A stretch of DNA of 64,000 bases, taken from Hymenobacter radiodurans (GTDB taxonomy: Bacteria > Bacteroidota > Bacteroidia > Cytophagales > Hymenobacteraceae). The DNA lies in the NCBI RefSeq assembly GCF_004355185.1, contig NZ_CP037921.1, positions 124,001-188,000 of the forward strand, in the 5' to 3' direction. Of this stretch, positions 20,111-28,546 are shown piece after piece. The translations under genes and the position numbers were made by a program. The notes beneath the pieces are model-generated. The model was not told where the DNA came from. It saw only the letters and a list, made by a program, of their open reading frames with translations, and ran no database searches. Every line of letters begins with the position of its first letter. The stretch's first letter is position 1.

Positions 20111-20138
20111 GCGGGTTAGTGGTCGACCACTAACCCGC
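20111..20138. repeat. Perfect 28-bp palindrome overlapping a stop codon
   Basis: The 14-base half site GCGGGTTAGTGGTC is followed immediately by its exact reverse complement, with no loop. It covers the last codons and TAA of the lipoprotein gene. It may act as a bidirectional pause or terminator structure, or as a dimeric protein site. Confidence 0.75.
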
Positions 20139-20604
20139 TAGCTCGGGTGAAGGAATAGGCGCGTGTTTCGCCCCTGGGGCTGGTTAGGTGCAGCCGGAAG
20201 AAGCGCTTGTTGCCGGTTTCTACCAAGCGCAGCTGCCGGACCTGATACGATGGATACTGGTGCTGCTGCGCATCCCACAACGCTGGCGGAACGTCGAGGT
20301 CCTCTACTTCCAGTTCCGTTTCTGCGATCACGCCGCCGCGCGTCACCTGGCTCCGCATCGGAATCGTCCGCCAGCGAAAAGTGGCGGTCAGACCCGTTGG
20401 CGTCGTCTGCCAGTGCAGCTTCTCCAGCGGCCCCTGGAACCGTTGATGCAAGGCCTGTTGCGCAGCTTTCGGCACGAGGACGGATGCTGAGGTGGGTGAC
20501 TGCCGGTGGGTTGAGGGCGGGTCCGCGTCGCACCCTGCCAACCCCGCCGCGAAACTGATTAGTCCCCAGGCGAGGCCCGTGGTACAACAAGAAAGCTTCT
20601 GCAA
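20116..20604 (-). CDS. Hypothetical lipoprotein, 162 residues
   Basis: The only in-frame start before the signal region is a TTG at 20604. A hydrophobic stretch ends in LAGCD, a lipobox giving a lipidated periplasmic or outer-membrane protein. The mature part is beta-rich (TPTGLTATFRWRTIPMRSQV; YQVRQLRLVETGNKRFFRL), like small PepSY-like or immunoglobulin-like domains, but I recognise no family. The stop codon lies inside a perfect 28-bp palindrome. The preceding gene on this strand is far away, so it is probably its own unit, read toward the barrel gene. Confidence 0.55.
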   Translation of the reverse strand: MQKLSCCTTGLAWGLISFAAGLAGCDADPPSTHRQSPTSASVLVPKAAQQALHQRFQGPLEKLHWQTTPTGLTATFRWRTIPMRSQVTRGGVIAETELEVEDLDVPPALWDAQQHQYPSYQVRQLRLVETGNKRFFRLHLTSPRGETRAYSFTRASGLVVDH

Positions 20605-21005
20605 AACAAGGAATTGTTAAGTAAGCATGGGGTGCGCCAGCGCGCTAAGGAGCTGCCATAGTACCCTTCAATTCTGTCGTAAATCTGTGCTTCGGCGTCC
20701 AAAAGCCGCAGTAGATCTTTTTTCCATGTTGAACGGCTACCAGCAGTCCGGTCGTTGCGGGCGCCGTCCTTTTAGAAGCCGTGAATGTGGCAGCCACGGC
20801 CGGCTTCCAGGGGGCCGCACGGGCGTCCGCATCCACCCCGATGCTGCCTAAGCCGCAGTAACACCGCTCATCCGGGGCCCACTGCTTTCGTTAAGGTACT
20901 CAGGTAGGTAGCTGTAGCTGACCCTAACAATCCTAAAATTAGGTAGACTACGTATAGGAGGCTCATGCGTAGTGCTCCTTTCTGTTCGATGATCTGCTTA
21001 CTTGG
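20605..21005. other. Intergenic stretch, no firm gene
   Basis: Overlapping short frames occur on both strands (63 residues on minus 20645-20836; an Ala-rich frame on plus ending 20860), and neither has a recognisable motif. The right end resembles the 1.56 kb gene upstream of the ATG of the next small protein. Confidence 0.35.
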
Positions 21006-21218
21006 ATGGTAACTCAACAAGCCTCCGTCTTAGCGCTACTTGGCATTGGGGCCGCTATTGTCGTGATCAACCGCCTGCTTTATCGGGGGCACACCCCGCC
21101 CCGCCAGTGCTGCAAGCCAGGCGAAAGCCAGCAACCCTGCCCCCAGCCGCCGTTGACCCTCCCCCACCAGCAGCTTCCCTTTCCCTTGATGCGGTCCGGC
21201 AATCTGATACCGACGTAA
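21006..21218 (+). CDS. Small single-pass membrane protein (paralogue of the 1.56 kb gene)
   Basis: This 70-residue protein has one helix at about residues 7-23 (SVLALLGIGAAIVVINRLL) and a Cys/Pro/Gln-rich tail (CCKPGESQQPCPQ). Codons just upstream of ATG 21006 read LLTW, matching LTW at the start of the 1561 protein, so the true start may be a non-ATG codon a few residues earlier or the start has mutated. The function is unknown. Confidence 0.4.
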   Translation: MVTQQASVLALLGIGAAIVVINRLLYRGHTPPRQCCKPGESQQPCPQPPLTLPHQQLPFPLMRSGNLIPT

Positions 21219-21297
21219 GGGCACCAGTGCCCTAGACTTGGGCGCTACGCCCGCAGATCCGGTCGCTAAGGGTTGGCATAAGTCTGGCGCTAGACAA

Positions 21298-21336
21298 GGA
21301 TAAGGTCCGATAAGCCGGCCTTATCAGTACGGACTG
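21298..21336. repeat. Palindromic dispersed repeat, copy 1
   Basis: The sequence contains GTCCGATAAG and CTTATCAGTACGGAC as an imperfect hairpin. It is related to the copies at 23460 and 28511 by the core CCGATAAG...CTTATC.GTCC. This copy is the most divergent. Confidence 0.45.
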
Positions 21337-21408
21337 TTGACGCTGCACAGGTGTGCAACGAGCGTTCAACAACTGTTCAGCCTCCCGTATAGGGACCGAA
21401 AAGACCCT

Positions 21409-21559
21409 GTGGCTGTTGCAAAAGTCGGTCAGTGGGCGGAAACCAGGTTATTCGTGCCTCCATACGCCACCAGTTAGGGGCGCTACCAAGCCTTTTCGCC
21501 TCTTACTAGTGATTGATGCGACCGAGTAGATTCACTAGAGGGGGTTTTGCAACAGTCAC
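21409..21559. mobile_element. MITE-like element, about 150 bp, with CTGTTGCAAAA ends
   Basis: The left end GTGGCTGTTGCAAAAG and the right end (read on the minus strand) GTGACTGTTGCAAAACC match at 14 of 15 central positions and point inward about 150 bp apart. Ends of this CTGTTGCAAAA type occur in IS5-group insertion sequences. There is no transposase between them, so the element is non-autonomous or a remnant. No clear target duplication was found. Confidence 0.55.
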
Positions 21560-21757
21560 GGCCATTACGTTAACTACGATTCCCAGAATCCAGACGGCTT
21601 GCTGCTGGAAGTTCCTTCTTGCTTTCGTCTAGTCGAAGGGAATCATTAATTAGGAAGCGTCTATGCTTCGTTCTCCTCGGCTGTCGCGTATAGCCACTGG
21701 GAAGGCCGAGATCCCGGCTGTACCTTTGCCTCGCTTCGCTCTTTCGTGCCTCTGCTT

Positions 21758-23376
21758 ATGCTCCCTGCCCCCTGGTTGACAGCTGATCCCTCCGCTCCTT
21801 TCGACCTGCTGCAAACGGTGCTGGACGTCTCGCTCACGGGCATCGGTGTGCTACGCCCCATTTATGACACCACCAGCGAACTGGTCGACTTCACGATTGA
21901 GTACCTCAATCCCCCTGCCCAGCGCATGATGGGCCTGCCGGAGCAGCCGGGAGGGCGGCTGCTCACCCATTTTCCGCATACCCTCGCCGCCGGCATTTTC
22001 GACTACTACCGGCGCGCGTACCAAGACGGGGCCCCCGACCGGCACCAAGTCAACTACCAAGCGGACGGCCTCGACAACTACTTCCACATTGTGGCCCAGC
22101 GCAGCGGCGAGCGGCTGGTGGTCAGCTTTACCGATACCAGCGACCAAGACCGGAGCCAGGTCGAGCAGGCCTTGCGCGAGAGCCAGGCCCGGGAGCAGGC
22201 GGCCCGCGCCGAAGCCGAGGCCCAGCGGCAGCGCCTGCACGACATTCTGATGCAGATGCCGGCGCAAGTGGCCCTCAACCGGGGGCCCGACCACGTGTAC
22301 GCCCTCGTTAACCCGCGCTACCAGCAGCAGTTTCCCGCGCGCGTGGTGCAGGGCCAGCCCGTGCGCCAGGCCCTGCCGGAGCTGGCCGGGCAGCAGTTTT
22401 TTTAGTTGCTCGACCAGGTGTACCAGACCGGCGAGCCGTTCTACGGCCGCGCCATGCCCGCCGCCGTGGATTATGCCAACGCCGGCCAGCCGGAAGTACG
22501 CTACTTCGACGTGTTCTTTCAGGCCCTGCGCGACGCCCAGGGCCGCATCGACGGCGTCCTGAACTTCGCCTACGACGTGAGCGAGCAGGTGGAGGCCCGC
22601 CAGCAGGTGCAGGCCCTGAACGAGGAGCTGGCCGTGGCCAACCAGGCGCTGCAGGCCCGCAACGCGGAATTGCGGAACAGCAACCAGCAACTGCTGCGCA
22701 CCAACATGGACCTGGACAACTTCGTCTACACGGCCTCCCATGACCTGAAGGCCCCATCGCCAACCTCGAAGGCCTGCTCACCTCCCTGCGCCAGGAGCTG
22801 CCCGCCCCGGCCGAAGGCAGCGCCGTGGCCGTCCTATTGGAGCTGATGCAGGACTCCATCGCGCGCTTCACCCATACCCTGGCTTTGCTCACCGACATCA
22901 CCAAGCTGCAGGATTCCTTCCGTGAAACGGCGGCCCCCGTCGCCGTGGCCCCGCTCATTGAAGCCGTGCGCCTGGACCTAGCTAGCCTGCAGCAGCAGGT
23001 GGGCGGCCAGCTGCGGGTGGACGTGGCGGCCACGCCCACCATCACGTTCGCGGAGAAAAACCTGCGTTCCGTCCTGTATAACCTGCTCAGCAATGCCTTC
23101 AAGTACCATGACCCCACCCGGCCCGCCCAGGTCACGGTCCGCAGCCGGGTGGAAACCGAGTACGTGGTGTTAGAAGTGCAGGACAATGGCCTGGGCCTGG
23201 ATTTGAGCGGCGAGTACCAGTTGTTTGGCTTATTCCGCCGCTACCACACCCACGTGGAAGGCTCGGGCGTGGGCCTGCACATGGTCAAGAAGCTGGTGGA
23301 AAACGGGGGCGGCAAAATCGAAGTCGCCAGCATGCTGGGCCAGGGCTCGACCTTTTCCATCTACTTCCCGCGCTAA
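21758..23376 (+). pseudogene. PAS-domain sensor histidine kinase with an in-frame TAG and one frameshift
   Basis: ATG 21758 (or GTG 21746) opens a soluble kinase with two PAS-like domains, a coiled region near 135-160 (QAREQAARAEAEAQRQRLHD) and another around 285-320, then HisKA (YTASHDLKAP) and HATPase (LLSNAFKYHD, DNGLGLDL, GSGVGLHMVKKL). Translation stops at TAG 22403-22405 after a seven-T run, where a Glu is expected. A C-run at 22752-22755 just after the HisKA histidine has lost one base. With both repaired the length is about 540. It lacks membrane helices and may be cytoplasmic. There is no adjacent response regulator. Confidence 0.8.
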
Positions 23377-23459
23377 CCGGCGGTCGGCCACCCCATGCCG
23401 TTCCCGGCCGGGCCCTGCTGGCCGGCTATTGCTCCGCGACGACCTGACGACCCTATTTT

Positions 23460-23493
23460 AGGACCGATACGACCCTTTATTCTTATCGGTCCT
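23460..23493. repeat. Palindromic dispersed repeat, copy 2
   Basis: AGGACCGAT and ATCGGTCCT are exact inverted arms around a GACCCTTTATTC-containing centre. The unit is an inverted near-copy of the one at 28511 (about 34 of 37 positions). It lies 84 bp after the kinase stop and could terminate it. Confidence 0.6.
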
Positions 23494-23619
23494 TATGTAG
23501 CCATCTTTACAACTTGTAGCAGGTCGTTTGCAGTACCTAAAAGCGCTTGCACCTCCTCGAAACCACCATTTTGCTTTCCCTCACGATCGATTCCCCCAAA
23601 AGCGCTTAGTTAGGAAAAA

Positions 23620-24156
23620 ATGACGGGCAAAAGGTTTACACCGTTTCCAGTGTTGAAAACCGGACGGCTGACATTGCGGCAACTCAGACGCAGCGATGAC
23701 CAGGAAATATTGGCTTTGCGTTCGAACGAGCACGTGAACAAATACCTGGACAGGCGACCCAGCAAATCAATTGACGAGGCCAGGACCTTCATCCACACCA
23801 TTAACGAAAATGTCCAACGCGACGATTTAATTTATTGGGCTATTACGCTGAGCGGGGCTGACAACGTAATGGGAACGGTCTGCTTGTTTAACTTTTCGGA
23901 CAACGCTTCGAAGGCAGAAATTGGGTATGAATTATTACCGGACTGTCAGGGAAAAGGGTTTATGCACGAAGCGATTGCAGCGGTAATTCACTTTGGGTTT
24001 CAACAGGTCGGACTACAGGCAATAGAAGCCTATACCCACTTCGAAAACCACCGTTCTACCAGCGTTTTGGAGAAATTCCATTTTAAGAGCGACCGTGCGG
24101 CCGCCGAAAACGTCACGCTGTTCAACTTGACCCATAATGGCTGGAAGAAAGAATAA
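23620..24156 (+). CDS. GNAT N-acetyltransferase, RimJ/RimL type
   Basis: This is a 178-residue protein. The N-terminal LKTGRLTLRQLRRSDDQEI is the usual first strand of Acetyltransf_3 proteins. The acetyl-CoA pyrophosphate-binding loop appears as LPDCQGKGFMHEAIAAVI (Q/R-x-x-G-x-G/A variant). The later HFENHRSTSVLEKFHF is typical of the RimJ/RimL branch. The family acetylates N-termini of ribosomal proteins or small molecules; the substrate here is unknown. Lower G+C than the metal genes suggests a different origin. It is a single gene with a purine-rich AGGAAAAA before the ATG. Confidence 0.88.
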   Translation: MTGKRFTPFPVLKTGRLTLRQLRRSDDQEILALRSNEHVNKYLDRRPSKSIDEARTFIHTINENVQRDDLIYWAITLSGADNVMGTVCLFNFSDNASKAEIGYELLPDCQGKGFMHEAIAAVIHFGFQQVGLQAIEAYTHFENHRSTSVLEKFHFKSDRAAAENVTLFNLTHNGWKKE

Positions 24157-24315
24157 CGGACCGCCAATCATGTAGTTGTAAGACCCGGTGCGCCACCGCC
24201 ACCCCCTGGCCTCCACCGCTTACTGTAATTTTCCCACATGTTCTATGCGGACCCTCCTGTCCGTGAACGCCTGGCAGTTGGCCGGCACCAAGTGCCAGCC
24301 GGCCGCTGTAGGGCC

Positions 24316-24391
24316 AGGGGAGTGTACGAAACTCGTCTGCGAATCCACGTGTACGAAGTACTCCGAAAAAACGAGTTTCGTAAACGCCCCT
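24316..24391. repeat. 76-bp unit with 21-bp imperfect terminal inverted repeats
   Basis: Bases 24316-24336 and the reverse complement of 24371-24391 match at 19 of 21 positions; the inner 11 bases ACGAAACTCGT are exact. The centre holds additional TGTACGAA and TGCGAA direct repeats. The rest of the 24157-24591 gap shows no supported gene. Confidence 0.55.
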
Positions 24392-24591
24392 ATGGGAGCC
24401 TAGTCCCCGCCAAAGTACCACGGTTTGAGGCCAGAGACAACAGGGCCAAAACCGCACTTATTCTAAGACAGCTCTTATAACCTATCTTATGTTAAGAAAG
24501 GATTCCGCGAAACCCGCCAAGCTGACAGATGCGCCTTTTCTGCCTTTTGTCTAACTAGCGTACCTTTCACAAATGCAACCCAAGCGCCATT

Positions 24592-24867
24592 ATGGGACTA
24601 GACATTTACTGGCAGGCAGGACAAAAGAAACAATACCTCGGTAGCTTGGCAATTGATACTCCCTTGGAGGACTTACTCTATGCGTATGGGCAAACCACGG
24701 GTATTCCGGTTGATCCCTATGGCAAGGCCCGCTTATACCTTACCCAGTGGCAAAAGTTAATCGAGATGGCCCAGCAACGGGGCTACCCAACTAACGCGTT
24801 GCAGGAGATACAAGCGGGCGTATCATCTCCGGAAACAGAAGGGTTTTTGATTCTGCTGGGCGATTGA
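24592..24867 (+). CDS. Hypothetical protein, 91 residues
   Basis: ATG 24592 opens a compact, soluble, mildly acidic protein starting MGLDIYWQAGQKKQYLGSL. That opening recalls small uncharacterised proteins whose first strand is M-G-[L/V]-D-[I/V]-Y, but I cannot name the family. The rest is largely helical (YLTQWQKLIEMAQQRGYPT). There is no signal peptide. It faces the convergent gene at 24903 with a 35-bp gap. The codon use and A+T content match the neighbouring accessory genes. Confidence 0.6.
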   Translation: MGLDIYWQAGQKKQYLGSLAIDTPLEDLLYAYGQTTGIPVDPYGKARLYLTQWQKLIEMAQQRGYPTNALQEIQAGVSSPETEGFLILLGD

Positions 24868-24902
24868 GTTAACGCAGAAGATGAACTAACGCTTTTGCTT
24901 AA

Positions 24903-25307
24903 TTATACTTCGCGAATACAGAGGTAACGGTCCCCTGGCGAATGCCCTTCAAAATAGGCTACTTTGCCCGCGATGAAGGAGATAAGCGTCGTGGAGCTAT
25001 CCCCTACGATCGTGTCCAGCGCTTCGCTGATTGTCATCGTTTGCTCATGCAACGGTGCGTAAGCCGACAGCACATAACAGGTGGTCAGCTTATACCGGGC
25101 AAGGGCTTGGTTTACGAAAGCAATATCCTGCTGCTTGCTTCCTTTGGCTAGTTTGACGCAGTAGCGCTCATCGAATTCTCGGGGTAAGGCATCCATCCCC
25201 CGAAGCAAGTTATCACTCGGCTTGGCCCGGTTCACCTGGTCCAACCATTGCTTCTTGGAATGCTTGTTCAGAAAGGATTCCAGGAACAGGTAAAGGTGTT
25301 GATTCAT
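24903..25307 (-). CDS. Hypothetical protein, 134 residues
   Basis: The start is taken at ATG 25307 (MNQHLYLFLESFLNKHSKKQ). A longer frame from 25352 adds unlikely residues. The protein is soluble with alternating helices and strands (LTTCYVLSAYAPLHEQTMT, then STTLISFIAGKVAYFEGHSP). It has no recognised catalytic motif. It could be an immunity-like protein, since such single small genes cluster in accessory regions, but nothing in the sequence proves it. Confidence 0.55.
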   Translation of the reverse strand: MNQHLYLFLESFLNKHSKKQWLDQVNRAKPSDNLLRGMDALPREFDERYCVKLAKGSKQQDIAFVNQALARYKLTTCYVLSAYAPLHEQTMTISEALDTIVGDSSTTLISFIAGKVAYFEGHSPGDRYLCIREV

Positions 25308-25447
25308 ACGTAGCAAATTGCATGAAATAGTGATAGCAACCGCTGCTCTCACACCAATACAAAATTTAAGAAGTCACTTATCATAATGGCCATTATACGA
25401 CGGCAAACCTATCCTCTTGATCAAACCCGTTGCGGCTCGGTACCTGG

Positions 25448-26131
25448 TCAATCATAGATGTAATACTGCCAGTGCGGGGCACCGGCGGAAGAGAGCGTGG
25501 ACAGCTCGCCTTGCGCCCGGTGATGGTCGCTCGGGTCATAGGCCACTACTTCAAAGTTAAAGCCTAACAACACGTTCTGGGCGAAGGTGAGCTGGAAGCA
25601 GTCCGGATGCGTCTCATACGCATAACCTGCGATGCCCATCACGCCGGGACTAGGAAGCTGGGGTAAGTAGCGCGGACTTAGTTCGGTTAAGTGAACCGGA
25701 TAGCGCTGGTGCTTTGCCTGGTAGGTTGCCAACGCAGCCAACAGCGGCGCACTGCGGGTGATGGCTCTGCTTCTGCTCCACGAACGAAGCACTTGGGCAC
25801 TGCCGATACTATGCACGAATAGCATCACGGGTAGGGTACACACGAGCAGTGGGTAAAAGCCAAGGCGCGTGGCCTTAGCTTGCCGCCGCTGGTGCCACAG
25901 CCATAGCAAGCCGACGGGCACGAGGAGCAGGCAGGGCAAGCTTAGGAGCTGAAAAACACTAAAGAGGGCATTCGTCGCTTGGCTAAAGGCACTGGGACCG
26001 GGCAAAAACGGGGACAGGATTAGCATCGCGGTAAGCAGATGAATGACGAGCAAGCGGATGGCATCGCCTGTTGTCAGGCCGAAATGCCTTTTGTCCTGCA
26101 TAACTAAGTTCATAGATGCTCTTTTTAACAT
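25448..26131 (-). CDS. Hypothetical membrane protein with pilin-like C-terminal segment
   Basis: This 227-residue protein has three membrane helices in the first 110 residues (LVIHLLTAMLILSPFLPG; LLSLPCLLLVPVGLLWLW; LLVCTLPVMLFVHSI). After residue 130 there is a soluble region, LATYQAKHQRYPVHLTELSP, that looks like the helix-turn of major pseudopilins and of small exported domains used to compare lengths of paired genes. Start at ATG 26131; ATG 26113 is possible. The function is unknown. The next gene on this strand, 26159-26539, ends 28 bp upstream, so the two may be co-transcribed. Confidence 0.55.
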   Translation of the reverse strand: MLKRASMNLVMQDKRHFGLTTGDAIRLLVIHLLTAMLILSPFLPGPSAFSQATNALFSVFQLLSLPCLLLVPVGLLWLWHQRRQAKATRLGFYPLLVCTLPVMLFVHSIGSAQVLRSWSRSRAITRSAPLLAALATYQAKHQRYPVHLTELSPRYLPQLPSPGVMGIAGYAYETHPDCFQLTFAQNVLLGFNFEVVAYDPSDHHRAQGELSTLSSAGAPHWQYYIYD

Positions 26132-26158
26132 AACGTTACCTTCTAAGACCGATGAAGT

Positions 26159-26539
26159 CTAGCGGGTTTTTCGCGGACGCATCCATAGTTGGGTAATAGA
26201 ATCACCCCGGATCAGATAGAAGTTGTTGTCCTCGCCCGGGGCAGGAATGGATATAGCCTCTAATGCTACCGAATCCTGCCACAGAACCCGGATGCACTTT
26301 GCTAGAAAAGGCACCCGCGCGAATACAGTATCCAGGTTAGGCGTCTCCCGCAGTTGGGTGCGAAAAACGGAGGCATTGACCAAGGTGTCCTCGTAATCCA
26401 CATTGGCTCCTCTGCGAATGTCGTTCTCTAAACTAAAAAATTCTTCTTGCCTATAGATTGCTAGACGATAGCCGGCTACTAAACCTACAAGTGCAGCACC
26501 AAGGCTACACCCAACGGCGACATAAATCGTTCTTTTCAT
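26159..26539 (-). CDS. Hypothetical single-pass membrane protein, 126 residues
   Basis: The start is chosen at ATG 26539 (MKRTIYVAVGCSLGAALVGL), which puts an N-terminal anchor first. A longer frame to 26647 runs into the insertion sequence. The rest is a soluble, probably extracytoplasmic domain with charged helices and strands (SVALEAISIPAPGEDNNFYL). No family is recognised. An inverted repeat at 26568-26593 lies in its promoter region, and the IS110 element lies just beyond. Co-directional with the next membrane protein gene. Confidence 0.5.
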   Translation of the reverse strand: MKRTIYVAVGCSLGAALVGLVAGYRLAIYRQEEFFSLENDIRRGANVDYEDTLVNASVFRTQLRETPNLDTVFARVPFLAKCIRVLWQDSVALEAISIPAPGEDNNFYLIRGDSITQLWMRPRKTR

Positions 26540-26567
26540 AGTAAGATCTTGAGAGGCATAATTAGAC

Positions 26568-26593
26568 CTTAACGAAGATCTTCCTTCGTTAAG
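26568..26593. repeat. 10-bp perfect hairpin upstream of the 126-residue gene
   Basis: CTTAACGAAG and CTTCGTTAAG flank a six-base loop ATCTTC. It lies 29 bp upstream of the ATG and 51 bp from the transposase stop. It may be an operator or leader hairpin, or a structure near the IS end. Confidence 0.55.
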
Positions 26594-26643
26594 ATCGAAC
26601 TTATGTTCGCAGAAATATCGCTTGACATGAACTGTGTTAAAAG

Positions 26644-27633
26644 TCAAGCGTTGAGGGCCAGTTTGGAGGTAAAATCAGCTTGGTAGGGCACGCCCGATTT
26701 GACGATGGCAAAGGCTTGCTTGAGCAGCTTGTTGCAGACGGCAATCAAGGCGAGTTTCTTGTTCTTGCCTTTGGCCACCAGGCGGTCAAAAAGCGCGCTA
26801 CAGGCCGCGTTGGTTTTCTTGGCTGCGAAGCTGCACATGAACAGTTTGCCGCGAATCAAGCCTCCGCCCATCTTGGTGATGCGCACCTTGCCGCGAATAC
26901 TCGTGCCCGAACTGTGCTCGCGCGGCGAGAGGCCCGCCATGGCAATGAGCTGGCGGTAGTTATCCAGGCGCGTAAAGCCGCCGGCAAACAAGAGCAACAT
27001 GCCCGCCGTCTTGCGCCCGATGCCGGGAATGGAGCACAGCAAGGTCATTTCCGCCGCAAAACGCTGTTCCAGTAAAGTCAGCAGCTCGGTCTCCACGGCT
27101 GCTACCTGCTGGGTGAGGGCTTTCAACAACCGCTGGAGGCGCTTACAGGCCAACTTACTGATAACCGGTTGGCGCTGCAACGCTTCGAGCGAGTTGCTGA
27201 CCATGGTTTTCTGTTTGAGCAGTTGCTCCGTCACCTGTTCGAGTTGGCGGCACTCCACCAGTACGGATTCCTCGGGCTGCCAGACGGTGACTGTCTGCTG
27301 TTGGCCATAGCGCAGCAGCCACTGGGCATCCTTGCGGTCAGTCTTGCCTTTGCTCAGATGCATCTGAATAAAGCGCCGGATGACCAAGGGATTGAGCACG
27401 GCGACTTGGCCACCCTGCTCATGCAGGTAATAGGCCAGGGCCAGGTTATAGGTGCCGGTGGCTTCCATCACGAACCGGCAGTGCGCTCCGCACGTCTTGA
27501 TTACCTGCTGAAAGCCAGCTTTGGTGTTGGGCACCTCCAAGTGCTTGACTTGTTCACCCACTTGGTAACAGACGGCCAGCGTGGCTTTGCTCACGTCAAT
27601 GCCAACGACAGAGAATAATACGTGCGAGACCAT
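26644..27633 (-). CDS. IS110-family transposase (DEDD recombinase)
   Basis: This is a 329-residue protein from ATG 27633 (the longer frame to 27732 is non-coding leader). The N-terminal RuvC-like DEDD domain shows GIDVSKATLAVCY (first D), FVMEATGTYN (E) and KTDRKDAQWLLRYG (the last acidic pair). The C-terminal Transposase_20 domain has LLCSIPGIGRKTAGMLL and GLSPREHSSGTSIRG, with the catalytic Ser region. IS110 elements move as circles guided by a bridge RNA and usually lack terminal inverted repeats, so exact ends are not visible. It looks intact. It lies between two hypothetical genes, in the mosaic region. Confidence 0.95.
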   Translation of the reverse strand: MVSHVLFSVVGIDVSKATLAVCYQVGEQVKHLEVPNTKAGFQQVIKTCGAHCRFVMEATGTYNLALAYYLHEQGGQVAVLNPLVIRRFIQMHLSKGKTDRKDAQWLLRYGQQQTVTVWQPEESVLVECRQLEQVTEQLLKQKTMVSNSLEALQRQPVISKLACKRLQRLLKALTQQVAAVETELLTLLEQRFAAEMTLLCSIPGIGRKTAGMLLLFAGGFTRLDNYRQLIAMAGLSPREHSSGTSIRGKVRITKMGGGLIRGKLFMCSFAAKKTNAACSALFDRLVAKGKNKKLALIAVCNKLLKQAFAIVKSGVPYQADFTSKLALNA

Positions 27634-27964
27634 AACAAGCAGTAAGTAAGGTGGTAAGATGACGCGACAAGGACTTCTAGGGAGTCTTTTGTTATCCTGA
27701 TACAGGCTCTGCGGCCTCGTGGAACTGTCCAAAGTAGCCCTAGAAAAGGGAGGGGATTGTCATGTCAAACGAGCTTGCAATAGCCCCATAATGGCGGAAT
27801 CTTATTCCTCCCTTTTCCTTCTCAGCAGCCTCAAGTTAGGGCGGGTTGGCGAACATAGGATAATCGGAGTTATAGGCAAGGTCTGGGAATAGTGGTAGAT
27901 ACCATTCAACTTTTCAGCTGACGCAATGCATAACTTTACTGCGATAGCCTCGGCATTTATCCAC
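27634..27964 (-). ncRNA. Candidate bridge-RNA region upstream of the IS110 transposase
   Basis: In IS110-group elements the non-coding end upstream of the transposase encodes the structured bridge RNA. Here that is the 330-bp gap right of 27633. It holds 11-bp inverted arms (GAAAAGGGAGG near 27744-27754 and CCTCCCTTTTC near 27816-27826), but where the element ends is not evident. The call is by family knowledge; no loop sequences were matched to targets. No protein gene is seen in the gap. Confidence 0.35.
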
Positions 27965-28429
27965 TTAGCTTATAGGCGAAAGCAGCGGGCGCATCTTGGC
28001 CATCATGCTTCCTGCACCAAGCAGAACGTCATGGTCTGTTTCGCACAATAGCCACGCATACTTTTTAGAGACGAGATAATACTCAAAGGCGTAATGTTCT
28101 TGAATCAGAAGCTGGATGGCTCGGACAGTGCCTTCAAAGAGCCAGAACTTCGTGTCACACGCTACGAACCATACCTTCTCCGAGTCCTCAACGAGGCTCG
28201 GTAAAACCTTATAAGCCTGCCCATTCGCAAAGGGCACTTGGCAGTACGGTTTTTTTAGGTTATCCCAAGACCAAGAATAGGAAGTACTAGATTCGGATTG
28301 GATAAAAAAGGTGGTTTTTATCCGGTGCATAATAGCAGGCCAAGAATGAATACCAACGGCAGCAAACTCCGCCTCGGCTATACCCAAGTGACGCGCGAGT
28401 TGAAGCAAATCGTTTTTGAATTCAGTCAT
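27965..28429 (-). CDS. Hypothetical protein, 154 residues (DUF6756-like)
   Basis: This soluble protein has a helical start (FKNDLLQLARHLGIAEAEF) and a C-terminal signature YYLVSKKYAWLLCETDHDVL preceded by WLFEGTVRAIQLLIQEH. That signature fits a family I recall as DUF6756, single-domain proteins often found in polymorphic-toxin immunity or accessory regions. The assignment is from memory of the pattern only. ATG 28429 starts it; a palindromic repeat lies 80 bp upstream. There is no signal peptide and the length is near the family norm. Confidence 0.5.
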   Translation of the reverse strand: MTEFKNDLLQLARHLGIAEAEFAAVGIHSWPAIMHRIKTTFFIQSESSTSYSWSWDNLKKPYCQVPFANGQAYKVLPSLVEDSEKVWFVACDTKFWLFEGTVRAIQLLIQEHYAFEYYLVSKKYAWLLCETDHDVLLGAGSMMAKMRPLLSPIS

Positions 28430-28510
28430 GGCAGTCCCCCTAGTAAAGGCGGAAAAGATACCGTCTTTCGCTGTAATTCCAGCGGAAAGGTGGATTGCTA
28501 CTCTTAGGAT

Positions 28511-28546
28511 AGGGACCGATAAGAATAAAGGGTCTTATCAGTCCTT
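28511..28546. repeat. Palindromic dispersed repeat, copy 3
   Basis: GGACCGATAAG (28513-28523) and CTTATCAGTCC (28534-28544) form a near-perfect hairpin. It is an inverted near-copy of the 23460 unit. A shorter relative (TTATCAGTCCTTAACTGATAA) is at about 30659-30679. Confidence 0.6.

Noticed and set aside
20645..20836. 63-residue minus-strand ORF in the 20.6-21.0 kb gap
   Set aside because: Plausible composition, but the plus strand reads equally well, and there is no ribosome site or family. Kept as intergenic.
24157..24591. Possible short genes around the 76-bp inverted repeat
   Set aside because: Frames of 67-111 residues overlap on both strands, share the repeat's composition and lack motifs.
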